Shown: positions 1 through 6,154, counted from the first letter of the stretch. The stretch is 6,154 bases of DNA from Rhodospirillaceae bacterium (GCA_002712985.1 PAVD01000079.1:5054-11207), one strand, 5' to 3'. A program made the numbers and translations. The notes: generated by a model not told the origin, from the letters alone.

Positions 1-1255
1 CTGCACCCGTTCCCCAAAAAAGTTTTTCTCGGTATGCAACTACAAAATTTGCCAGTGAGTCCATCATTCGGCTTCCGACACCGCTACCTTGAGATACACG
101 TGCTGGCAGTAGGGACACCAAGGCCGGCAGCAAGGTAACGGACATTACAAAGGCGATCATGACGCCTGTCGCAACAATATTTCCCAGCAATCTGAACGGC
201 GGGGCATCGGAGAAATTCATACAAAGAAACCCTATCGCAGTAGTGATACTAGTAATAAATACTGGAGCCATGTTTATTCGTAATGCCTCGACTAATGCAT
301 CATGTTTTGCAAGACCTTCCTGCATAGAAAGCCGCATACTAGTTAAAATATGAACACTGTGGGCTACAGAAAGGGTTAGGATGATAATTGGAGATATCTC
401 CGACGAAGGCGCAAGCACGGCTCTCGCCCAACCAAAAAGTCCGAGGGCCCCAAACACGGACATTTGTATAACGATCAAAGTTGCAAAGGTGCCTGAAATA
501 GTGCGCGTGGAAACACCTACAATGGCCAGTATAAATAGGAACATCAGTGGAAATAGAGTTTGAAGATCTCTCATCGGTATCTCAACAAAAGCCATGTTGA
601 TGGCAACACTGCCCTGCAGATAGACCTCGATATTCGGATACTTAGACTCAAATCGTTGTTCGAGATCACGAGCGAAGGCCATAATTTCAGGAACTTCGTT
701 AAGCGACTTCTCTGGCTTAATAACAAGCACCTGCACCGCTGTGACATGTACGTCATGTGACAACAACCGTCCTGCCAGTGTTGGCCTGTCCAGGGCGATT
801 TCTCGCGCACTAGCAATTTCTTCCTCACTATATTGAGCGGCATCTTGGATGAGGTCATGGACGACTAAGTCATCCCCCTCAGCCCGTATGTTTTGATAAT
901 TGCTAATAGAGTCAACTCGAGTTGAATACGGCGTTTGCCAACTTTCCTCCGTAAGCCATTCCACAGCATCTAAGGTATCCCGAGTAAATACCTCTCCATC
1001 CCTGGGCACCAAGATAAACAATAGGTTTTCCGTTTTGACATATGTGTTTTCCAGCTGCTCAAGCGCCAGAAGATGGGGATTATCCTCGCTAAAAAACACT
1101 CGTGCATCGGGATTCATCGCTAAATACCGTACACCAGAGGCAGCAACCAAGAACACAACCACTGACAATAATAGGACAAGCCAGCGGTTCCGGATAAGCC
1201 ATCGCCCGTAGGCGAAGTCAGCTCTGCGAGATTCAGTTGAAAGTGTAGCAGCCAT
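1..1255 (-). CDS. RND-superfamily exporter, MMPL/COG1033 type (N-terminal 418 codons, runs off left edge)
   Basis: Inner-membrane transporter of the RND superfamily, in the MMPL/SSD-like 'predicted exporter' group; members move lipids or other hydrophobic molecules, but the substrate here is unknown. The reading frame is open from ATG at 1255 to the left edge. Visible layout: TM1 at about residues 25-40, a large periplasmic porter domain at about 41-230, then a cluster of membrane segments at about 233-248, 257-276, 284-304, 330-347 and 358-382. The stretch NFSDAPPFRLLGN (about 348-360) and the TM4 end SVAHSVHIL (296-304) are typical of this group as I remember it, except that His299 sits where Asp is usual. 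The start is firm: an in-frame TAG lies nine codons upstream (1280-1282) and a purine-rich RBS lies between them. A full-length member has about 750-900 residues, so roughly half is missing beyond the edge. It lies 175 bp downstream of the decarboxylase on the same strand and could be co-transcribed or separately controlled. Confidence 0.9.
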   Translation of the reverse strand, partial: MAATLSTESRRADFAYGRWLIRNRWLVLLLSVVVFLVAASGVRYLAMNPDARVFFSEDNPHLLALEQLENTYVKTENLLFILVPRDGEVFTRDTLDAVEWLTEESWQTPYSTRVDSISNYQNIRAEGDDLVVHDLIQDAAQYSEEEIASAREIALDRPTLAGRLLSHDVHVTAVQVLVIKPEKSLNEVPEIMAFARDLEQRFESKYPNIEVYLQGSVAINMAFVEIPMRDLQTLFPLMFLFILAIVGVSTRTISGTFATLIVIQMSVFGALGLFGWARAVLAPSSEISPIIILTLSVAHSVHILTSMRLSMQEGLAKHDALVEALRINMAPVFITSITTAIGFLCMNFSDAPPFRLLGNIVATGVMIAFVMSVTLLPALVSLLPARVSQGSGVGSRMMDSLANFVVAYREKLFWGTGA

Positions 1256-1266
1256 TGTTCTCGGTT

Positions 1267-1272
1267 TCCTCT
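1267..1272 (-). promoter_or_regulatory. Ribosome binding site of the MMPL-type exporter
   Basis: On the minus strand AGAGGA lies 11 bases before the ATG at 1255. It falls between the in-frame stop at 1280-1282 and the start codon, which supports this ATG. The spacing is slightly long but acceptable. Confidence 0.55.
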
Positions 1273-1315
1273 TTACCCACTAATCAGCAAGGACTTTGCT
1301 TATTTCCAGCGGTTT

Positions 1316-1339
1316 TACAACGAATTTAACTTTGTTGTA
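1316..1339. repeat. Imperfect inverted repeat, possible operator
   Basis: The arms TACAACGAA (1316-1324) and TTTGTTGTA (1331-1339) are complementary at 8 of 9 positions and separated by six bases (TTTAAC). The dyad is AT-rich and centred about 72 bp upstream of the exporter start. Its size and symmetry fit the binding site of a dimeric repressor of TetR or similar type. It could also be a weak stem-loop in the transcript, but there is no T tract to make it a terminator. No regulator gene is in the window, so the function is inference. Confidence 0.4.
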
Positions 1340-1430
1340 GAGTTGATCTGTATTTGCTGCCGGCCAAATACTGAAAAATGTGGAATCCCTAAAGACACCT
1401 GATGACTATGCTTTACGAGCCCTCTACTGA

Positions 1431-2858
1431 CTAAACAACTAGACGGATACCTCGAGCAGTTTGCTTGACGCGGCTCCAAAGATTTTTTACGTGATGCTGC
1501 TTAGTACCCGCCTGCCCAATCGAAATCCGTATAGCATACGCACCATTCAATCTTGTGTGGGTTAGGTAAGCCGCTCCGCTGTCATTTATTTCTTTAACAA
1601 TTCTCTCGTTCACGGAATCTAGCTCCACCGGGCTTGCAACCTTTGTCGGTCGATACCGAAAACACACAAGTGCTAAAGGTGTCGGTGCAAGGAGTTCAAA
1701 ATCTCTCTCTGCACCAATCTCCAAAGCCAATTCCTGAGCGTAGTCTATATGAGTCCGGATCATCTTTCGAAGTTGTTCTATTCCATAAGAGCGAAGTACA
1801 AACCACAATTTAAGCGCGCGAAACCTTCTTCCTAACGGCACACCCCAATCTCTGTAATTTCGTACAGCCTCCCCACCTTCACTTTTCAGATATTCGGGTA
1901 ATATTGATAAAGTCTTGAGCAGCGCATCTGGCGACCGCACAAAGTACGCCGAACAGTCAAAGTTGGTAAACAACCACTTATGCGGATTGAACACAAAACT
2001 ATCTACACCCTCTATTCCGTCAATCATCCAGCGAAGCTCTGGATCCACTAAGGCAGAACCTGCCCAGGCAGCATCAACATGAAGCCACAGTCTATAGCGT
2101 TTGCAAATGTCCGCTATATCTAACAACGGATCTATCGCGGAAGAACTGGTGCTACCTAAAGCAGCAACCATACAAATTGGTAGACGGCCCTCTGCCTTAT
2201 CCCGTTCTATAGCATCTACAAGAGCCCTAGTATCAATAGCGAAGGTGTCGGTGACCTGAATTTTACGGAAATTCTTTTTCCCCAAACCCGCTATTTTTAC
2301 ATTCTTCTCAACTGATGAATGGCACTCCGTAGACCCGTACACAACCATATCCGGTTCACCACTTAAACCAGCCCTATTGACTCGCCAGTCCGTTGCAACC
2401 TCCCGCGCACTCAAAATAGCGCACAGGGTAGCGGAGGATGCCGAGTCTTGGATCACACCCTGGAACTCGGATGGGAGCCCAATAATTTCCCGCAACCATT
2501 CCATCATGCGCTGTTCCAGCTCCGCTGCCGCAGGAGATGTTTCCCAGCTCATACATTGGGCACCAATGGTTGCAGTAACCATCTCTGCTAAAACCGACGG
2601 TGGGCTCGAATTTGCGGGAAAATACGCGAAAAAGGATGGATGCTGCCAATGCGTCATGCCGGGCAATACTATTTTCTGGAAATCATCAAAAATCTCTTCA
2701 AATGAGTCACTCCTTGACGGCGGGTTACTAGGCAGTTGCTTTAGTATCTCGCCAGGAGAGACTTGGGCGCGCACGGGGTACTCTTCAAGATCACGTAAAT
2801 AATCTGCCATCCAGTCAACCAACTCGTGCGCATTTTGCCTAAATTTCTCGATATCCAT
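1431..2858 (-). CDS. PLP-dependent aromatic-L-amino-acid decarboxylase family protein (group II)
   Basis: Cytosolic enzyme of 475 residues, the usual family length (animal DDC is about 480), predicted to remove CO2 from an aromatic L-amino acid to give the amine. It aligns from residue 1 with animal AADC, fixing the start. Key residues by comparison with AADC: His180 (stacks on PLP, in ECHSSVEK), Asp262 (HVDAAWAG, pairs with the pyridine nitrogen), Lys294 in NPHKW (Schiff-base lysine) and Tyr323 in PEYLK (the catalytic-loop tyrosine, AADC Tyr332), which argues for true decarboxylation rather than aldehyde synthesis. Gly343 in PLGRRF matches the glycine of animal AADC and plant tryptophan decarboxylases, where plant tyrosine decarboxylases have serine. 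Ala82 replaces AADC Thr82, a catechol contact, so the substrate cannot be named. AAAGG at 2867-2871 is the RBS. The gene is divergent from the glycosylase and precedes the MMPL-type exporter on the same strand. Glutamate or diaminobutyrate decarboxylase is less likely given the close match to AADC throughout. Confidence 0.93.
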   Translation of the reverse strand: MDIEKFRQNAHELVDWMADYLRDLEEYPVRAQVSPGEILKQLPSNPPSRSDSFEEIFDDFQKIVLPGMTHWQHPSFFAYFPANSSPPSVLAEMVTATIGAQCMSWETSPAAAELEQRMMEWLREIIGLPSEFQGVIQDSASSATLCAILSAREVATDWRVNRAGLSGEPDMVVYGSTECHSSVEKNVKIAGLGKKNFRKIQVTDTFAIDTRALVDAIERDKAEGRLPICMVAALGSTSSSAIDPLLDIADICKRYRLWLHVDAAWAGSALVDPELRWMIDGIEGVDSFVFNPHKWLFTNFDCSAYFVRSPDALLKTLSILPEYLKSEGGEAVRNYRDWGVPLGRRFRALKLWFVLRSYGIEQLRKMIRTHIDYAQELALEIGAERDFELLAPTPLALVCFRYRPTKVASPVELDSVNERIVKEINDSGAAYLTHTRLNGAYAIRISIGQAGTKQHHVKNLWSRVKQTARGIRLVV

Positions 2859-2866
2859 TTTGGTAG

Positions 2867-2871
2867 CCTTT
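2867..2871 (-). promoter_or_regulatory. Ribosome binding site of the decarboxylase
   Basis: Minus-strand AAAGG ends eight bases before the ATG at 2858, a normal spacing. Confidence 0.5.
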
Positions 2872-2888
2872 GCAAAACGTTCAACCGT

Positions 2889-2918
2889 GTTATCGTACGG
2901 TAGTCAGGACAACGTCAA
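2889..2918 (-). promoter_or_regulatory. Candidate sigma70-type promoter of the decarboxylase
   Basis: On the minus strand TTGACG (2918-2913, five of six consensus bases) is followed after 18 bases by GATAAC (2894-2889, four of six). Transcription would start near 2882, giving a leader of about 25 bases that contains the RBS at 2867-2871. It lies in the 73-bp gap shared with the divergent glycosylase gene, which favours the later start (2932) for that gene. Confidence 0.45.
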
Positions 2919-2931
2919 AATAAATCTATCA

Positions 2932-3582
2932 ATGGAAATGCAGACCCCATCGTTGCCGGTTTCCTCTCCGCCGCCCTTTTGGTCAAAGGCGCGGCGTTAT
3001 CTGATTAAGGCCGATCCGGTCCTAGCAACAATATTGAAACGTCACCGCTCAGAGAAGTTGGTTCCACGCGGAGACGCGTTCTTTTCTCTTGCCCGATCGA
3101 TTATTGGGCAACAAATATCCGTAAAGGCTGCCCAGAGCGTCTCGGACAAATTGGCTGCAGAGCTGGGCGAAATAACCATCACAACAGTTGCAACTGCGGG
3201 TCGGAAGCGGCTACGAGGTTGTGGGCTATCCAAGCAAAAATCTTTGTACCTTTATGATCTGGCAAATCATTTCAAGGAAGGCGCTCTTAATACCCAACAG
3301 TGGCATAACTTAGATGACCAAGCCGTGATTAAACAGTTGACCCAGTTTAAAGGGATCGGTCCTTGGACGGCAGAGATGTTTTTGATTTTCCATATGATGC
3401 GCCCTGATGTACTTCCGCTTGCTGACCTAGGCATCCAAAAAGCGATGCGCGTGAATTTCAACAAAGGAACCTCTATGTCAAAAGAAGAAATGGTCGCCAA
3501 AGCAGAACCATGGCGTCCATGGAGGTCGGTCGCTGTCTGGTATTTGTGGCGGAGCTTAGATCCACTGCCAGTTGCCTATTAG
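2932..3582 (+). CDS. DNA-3-methyladenine glycosylase II, HhH-GPD family (AlkA-like)
   Basis: Base-excision-repair enzyme of 216 residues predicted to cut alkylated bases such as 3-methyladenine from DNA, leaving an abasic site. The HhH-GPD domain covers most of the protein: SIIGQQIS at 56-63, the helix-hairpin-helix FKGIGPWTAEMF at 139-150, and the catalytic Asp165 in LPLADLG at 161-167. WRPWRSVAVWYLWRSLD (194-210) is the usual C-terminal signature of this subgroup. It lacks the N-terminal domain of E. coli AlkA (282 residues), as many short AlkA-like proteins do. The frame is open back to a TTG at 2860, but I chose ATG 2932: homology begins only at PPPFWSKARR, the extra 24 codons look non-coding, and they overlap the decarboxylase promoter candidate. 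ATG 2938 is also possible. None of these starts has a good Shine-Dalgarno. No Ada-type box was seen. The activity on specific lesions is a family inference. Confidence 0.9.
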   Translation: MEMQTPSLPVSSPPPFWSKARRYLIKADPVLATILKRHRSEKLVPRGDAFFSLARSIIGQQISVKAAQSVSDKLAAELGEITITTVATAGRKRLRGCGLSKQKSLYLYDLANHFKEGALNTQQWHNLDDQAVIKQLTQFKGIGPWTAEMFLIFHMMRPDVLPLADLGIQKAMRVNFNKGTSMSKEEMVAKAEPWRPWRSVAVWYLWRSLDPLPVAY

Positions 3583-3632
3583 GGGGGCCTTCCGTCTACC
3601 AATGTTAAGATCAAGTACATTCTGGGAAAATA

Positions 3633-3641
3633 TGATATAAC
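3633..3641 (+). promoter_or_regulatory. Candidate extended -10 promoter of the efflux operon
   Basis: TGATATAAC reads as a TGn extended -10 followed by TATAAC (five of six consensus bases). No good -35 is at standard spacing; TTAAGA at 3605-3610 is too far upstream, which is tolerated for extended -10 promoters. The predicted start near 3648 gives a leader of about 47 bases before the adaptor ATG. Confidence 0.4.
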
Positions 3642-3680
3642 GCCCAGCTAAAATGATATCTAAACTAGGTATACGTCCGT

Positions 3681-3684
3681 AGGA
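3681..3684 (+). promoter_or_regulatory. Ribosome binding site of the RND adaptor
   Basis: AGGA lies 10 bases before the ATG at 3695. An in-frame TAG at 3680-3682 overlaps it, so 3695 is the first available ATG in this frame and the start is well supported. Confidence 0.5.
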
Positions 3685-3694
3685 TCACATTTTT

Positions 3695-4798
3695 ATGAAT
3701 GCAACGTCAGTTAAAATCGTGCTTTTGGCAACCTTAACGGTAATCGGGGTTAGCCCCTTGTCGGCTCAACAAGAAGCGTTGGTCGAAGTTGATCAGGTTC
3801 TGATGGAGCCGTTGTCGCAAACTCAGCCGGTTATAGGCCAGTTCGTTGCACGTCAGGCCGGCGTAGTGTCAGCAAGAGTTGCAGGAACCGTGACTGAAAT
3901 GTACGTGGATGTTGGAGATCGAGTGCAACGTGGACAAACTTTAGCCGTCATTGATCTTGATAGAATGACCCTTTTACGAAATGCGGCGCAGGCAAAATCA
4001 GACCAAGCGAGAGCCCAAGAAAATGCTGCACGCGCTCGCCACAATAAACGCCAAAACGAATTGTCCCGAATCGAAGGAATTAGGGAGTCAGCTGCATACA
4101 GCCCCGCTAGACATGATGAAGCGATTCAGAATGTATTCGAATCGGAGGCCGGAGCAATTGCGGCAGCTGCGGCGTCTGCCGAAAAAAATGCAATGTTACT
4201 GTTGGCGGAAGGGAATCTTATCAACGCGCGGGTACGCGCACCCTACGACGGCGTAGTACGGGCACGCTATACGGAAATAGGGTCCTACCTTCAAACCGGG
4301 GACCGTGTTTTCGATCTTGTTAACGACACCAATCTCGAAATTGAAGTATTTGTTCCCTCCAATAGGGTGTCAGGATTGATCCCCGGGACACGAATTCAAG
4401 TGCGGCCCACAGATGGCACCACCCATTTTGCCAGTGTCCGTGGGGTTGGTGCAGAAGAGAACTCTGCATCGAGAACTCGGCTAGTACGATTTACCCCAGA
4501 ACTGATGGAAGGATCCAAATATGGAGTGGGAGAATCAGTTGATGCCCTTCTCCCGCTGGGTCTTCCGCGTGACGCAATTACCGTTCACAAAGACGCAATA
4601 CTGAGGCGTCAAGGGATGTCACTGGTATATGTTGTAGACGACGAAAACGCTGCACAGATCCGCCCAGTAGAACTTGGGGACGCCATTGGCGCTCGATTCG
4701 AAGTTCTTTCCGGATTGACAGTAGGTGAGACGGTAGTGGTAAGGGGAAATGAGCGTCTAAGGCCTGGCCAAACCATTCGACTTGGAAGCGAAGAATAA
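3695..4798 (+). CDS. RND efflux periplasmic adaptor (membrane fusion protein)
   Basis: Periplasmic subunit of 367 residues that would link an inner-membrane RND permease to an outer-membrane channel. A Sec signal peptide is visible: Lys7, hydrophobic IVLLATLTVIGV (8-19), and likely cleavage after SPLSA (residue 24). There is no lipobox cysteine, so it is probably not a lipoprotein. Domain order follows the HlyD/AcrA family: first lipoyl half at about 57-88 (AGTVTEMYVDVGDRVQRGQ), a short alpha-helical hairpin rich in Ala, Glu and Arg at about 89-176, second lipoyl half at about 177-208 (VRAPYDGVVRARY), beta-barrel at about 213-285, and membrane-proximal domain to the end. Length is normal for the family. 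Its TAA stop is followed with no gap by the permease ATG, which strongly indicates an operon and probably translational coupling. Promoter and RBS candidates lie in the 112-bp gap upstream. The exported substrate cannot be read from the sequence. Confidence 0.95.
   Translation: MNATSVKIVLLATLTVIGVSPLSAQQEALVEVDQVLMEPLSQTQPVIGQFVARQAGVVSARVAGTVTEMYVDVGDRVQRGQTLAVIDLDRMTLLRNAAQAKSDQARAQENAARARHNKRQNELSRIEGIRESAAYSPARHDEAIQNVFESEAGAIAAAAASAEKNAMLLLAEGNLINARVRAPYDGVVRARYTEIGSYLQTGDRVFDLVNDTNLEIEVFVPSNRVSGLIPGTRIQVRPTDGTTHFASVRGVGAEENSASRTRLVRFTPELMEGSKYGVGESVDALLPLGLPRDAITVHKDAILRRQGMSLVYVVDDENAAQIRPVELGDAIGARFEVLSGLTVGETVVVRGNERLRPGQTIRLGSEE
4784..4788 (+). promoter_or_regulatory. Ribosome binding site of the RND permease, inside the adaptor gene
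   Basis: GGAAG in the last codons of the adaptor lies 10 bases before the permease ATG at 4799. Together with the abutting stop and start codons it suits coupled translation. Confidence 0.4.
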
Positions 4799-6154
4799 AT
4801 GGGCCTTATCCGAAGTTCTATTGAGCGACCGATTGCTGTCGTAGCGGCAGTTCTCATGATCCTGATATTCGGCCTGCTAGCGCTGCAGCGCATCCCTATT
4901 CAATTGACCCCAGATGTTCGGAAACCCGTCATTACGGTGACGACTTATTGGTCCGGCGGCTCTCCGGTTGAGATAGAACGCGAGGTTGTCAATCGCCAAG
5001 AAGAAGTCGTTAAAGGAATCGAAGGGATTACCAAGTTAGAGAGCAGGTCGCAGGATGGACGCGCCACTCTCACGCTAGAATTTGAGATCGACAGCGATAT
5101 GAACAGAGCGCTGTTAATCGTCTCAAATAGACTGAACCAGATAACTGGCTATCCTGAAGAAGCTAATGAACCACTAATAGATACGTCCGGCCTCGAAGAC
5201 AATCCGATAGCTTGGTTCATACTGAGCAGACTACCAGGCAATAACAGGGCTCTAGAGAGCTACGGTGATTTCGCCGAAAATATAATCCAAGACCGCCTGG
5301 AACGGGTCACCGGTGTATCCCGTACCAACGTTTATGGAGGCAGCGAGAGCGAAATGCGGATCATCGTCGATCCGGACAAACTAGCTCGCTATCGCCTAAC
5401 TGTCCCTGACGTCGTGTCGGCTCTCAGACTGGCAAACGCTTCAATTTCTGCAGGGGACATCGAGGAAGGAAAGCGTCGATACGTCGTTCGTACAGAAGGT
5501 GAACTTCAAACTGTTGATCAAGTTCGAAATGTTGTGGTTGCGAGCACAGACACCGAAACCCGTGGAGGTATCGGGAGAGTAACCATTGGCGATATCGCGG
5601 ATGTGAGGTTTACGTTCAAGGAACCGAGGGCCAAAATTCGGTTTCTGGGTGACGAGGCAATCGCCATAAATGCGGTGCGAGCAACAGGAGCCAATGTTAT
5701 TGAAACCATGGATGGCGTCTACCAAGCCATCGAAGAACTGAACGAGTACGCATTGCCCCAGGCCGGATTGGCGATCGCACAAGTGTATGATGAAACAATA
5801 TACATTAACTCGGCAATTTCCCTTGTTCAGCAAAATATATACGTTGGTGGCTCATTTGCTGTACTCATCCTTCTTTGCTTCCTTCGCTCATTTAGGGCGA
5901 CCCTTATCATATCAATGGCAATCCCAGTTTCCGTAGTGGCCTCTTTCGTCGCTATGGCGGCGATGGGGAGATCTATCAACGTAATCTCCTTGGCGGGAAT
6001 CGCATTTGCCGTTGGTATGGTTGTCGACGCCGCAATCGTAGTACTTGAAAATATCTTTCGCCATCGCGAAAACGGAATGACAGCTCGAGATGCTGCGCTC
6101 CAAGGAACGCAACAGGTATGGTCAGCAGTATTAGTCTCCGCCTTGACTACGGTT
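4799..6154 (+). CDS. RND efflux permease, AcrB/HAE-like (N-terminal 452 codons, runs off right edge)
   Basis: Proton-driven inner-membrane pump of the AcrB/AcrD/AcrF family (COG0841 type). The frame is open from ATG 4799 to the edge; a full protein is about 1,000-1,050 residues, so less than half is present. The start MGLIRSSIERPIAVV is a typical RND N-terminus. TM1 is at about 11-29. The porter domain follows at about 30-345, with TYWSGGSPVEIEREVVNRQEE (49-69), a canonical PN1 element. TM2 is about 346-362, TM3 about 367-388 and TM4 about 393-417, ending in GMVVDAAIVVLENIF (406-420). Asp410 is the TM4 proton-relay Asp; the next residue is Ala where AcrB has a second Asp, resembling the single-Asp arrangement of heavy-metal RND pumps. 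The body otherwise reads as a drug/HAE-like pump, so metal export should not be concluded. It is coupled to the upstream adaptor, and an outer-membrane factor may lie downstream or elsewhere. Confidence 0.95.
   Translation, partial: MGLIRSSIERPIAVVAAVLMILIFGLLALQRIPIQLTPDVRKPVITVTTYWSGGSPVEIEREVVNRQEEVVKGIEGITKLESRSQDGRATLTLEFEIDSDMNRALLIVSNRLNQITGYPEEANEPLIDTSGLEDNPIAWFILSRLPGNNRALESYGDFAENIIQDRLERVTGVSRTNVYGGSESEMRIIVDPDKLARYRLTVPDVVSALRLANASISAGDIEEGKRRYVVRTEGELQTVDQVRNVVVASTDTETRGGIGRVTIGDIADVRFTFKEPRAKIRFLGDEAIAINAVRATGANVIETMDGVYQAIEELNEYALPQAGLAIAQVYDETIYINSAISLVQQNIYVGGSFAVLILLCFLRSFRATLIISMAIPVSVVASFVAMAAMGRSINVISLAGIAFAVGMVVDAAIVVLENIFRHRENGMTARDAALQGTQQVWSAVLVSALTTV

Larger units (their letters stand above)
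1256..1430. other. Intergenic region between decarboxylase and exporter
   Basis: This 175-bp gap has no coding potential that I would defend. It contains the 24-bp inverted repeat at 1316-1339, a small 5-bp-arm hairpin at 1286-1300 (AGCAA, five-base loop, TTGCT) in the presumed leader of the exporter, and the exporter RBS. I see no GC-rich hairpin with a T tract that would act as an intrinsic terminator for the decarboxylase, so read-through into the exporter is possible. No convincing minus-strand -35/-10 pair was found. Confidence 0.6.
2859..2931. other. Divergent intergenic region, decarboxylase / glycosylase
   Basis: The 73-bp gap separates two divergent genes. On the minus strand it holds the decarboxylase RBS and promoter candidate. 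On the plus strand the best promoter-like pair is TTGCAA (2870-2875) and TATCGT (2891-2896), but the 15-base spacer is short and the match poor, so the glycosylase promoter remains unidentified. Confidence 0.5.
3583..3694. other. Intergenic region, glycosylase to efflux operon
   Basis: This 112-bp gap separates two plus-strand genes. It begins with a run of six G just after the glycosylase stop and shows no hairpin plus T tract, so no intrinsic terminator is visible. It contains the extended -10 element at 3633-3641, the RBS at 3681-3684, and ATGATAT twice (3632-3638 and 3653-3659), 21 bp apart. Confidence 0.5.

Noticed and set aside
571..858. 95-codon open frame on the minus strand
   Set aside because: It is a different frame inside the MMPL-type exporter, whose own frame runs through the same bases with a convincing porter-domain sequence.
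900..1211. 103-codon open frame on the plus strand
   Set aside because: It is antisense to the exporter N-terminus; Ser/Thr/Arg-rich translation of the kind produced by a shadow frame.
1286..1300. Small hairpin as an attenuator or riboswitch in the exporter leader
   Set aside because: The 5-bp arms are too short to support a structured regulatory RNA. It is mentioned only as part of the intergenic description.
2377..2802. 141-codon open frame on the plus strand
   Set aside because: It lies wholly antisense within the decarboxylase, whose protein is clearly conserved here. The translation has no recognisable family features.
2866..2875. Possible Ada-type box upstream of the glycosylase
   Set aside because: GCAA is present at 2872-2875 but the required AAT element six bases upstream is absent, so regulation by Ada is not supported.
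3583..3600. Possible terminator after the glycosylase
   Set aside because: There is a G run and a GC-rich stretch, but no complementary arm and no T tract.
5441..5833. 130-codon open frame on the minus strand
   Set aside because: It is antisense to the RND permease porter domain and shows no family features or RBS.

Overview
The window has five protein genes and no RNA genes, mobile elements, CRISPR arrays or broken genes. Moderate GC, short intergenic gaps, tripartite-type RND export genes and an AADC-type decarboxylase suggest a Gram-negative, probably proteobacterial (perhaps marine gammaproteobacterial) chromosome. The taxonomic guess is inference only; the sequence has no phylogenetic marker.

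Left half, minus strand. A group II PLP-dependent decarboxylase of the aromatic-L-amino-acid decarboxylase type (2858 to 1431) is followed after 175 bp by the first 418 codons of an RND-superfamily exporter of the MMPL/COG1033 type (1255 to beyond the left edge). The gap between them holds an imperfect 24-bp inverted repeat that could be an operator, so the exporter may have its own regulation.

Centre. A compact HhH-GPD DNA-3-methyladenine glycosylase (2932 to 3582, plus strand) diverges from the decarboxylase. The 73-bp shared gap carries a good promoter candidate for the decarboxylase and no clear promoter or Shine-Dalgarno for the glycosylase.

Right half, plus strand. An extended -10 promoter candidate precedes a periplasmic adaptor (3695 to 4798) and an inner-membrane RND permease (4799 to beyond the right edge). 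The adaptor stop codon directly abuts the permease start codon. The two are the first parts of a tripartite efflux pump; no outer-membrane channel gene is visible.

Working together: adaptor and permease almost certainly form one pump. A link between the decarboxylase and the neighbouring MMPL-type exporter (making an amine and moving a product) is possible but not shown. The glycosylase looks like an unrelated base-excision-repair gene. The exporter and the permease run off the window edges and are otherwise intact. I see no clear evidence of a new defence, mobile or RNA-based system. The points most worth a second look are the substituted TM4 residue in the MMPL-type exporter, the altered active-site residue in the decarboxylase, and the inverted repeat.
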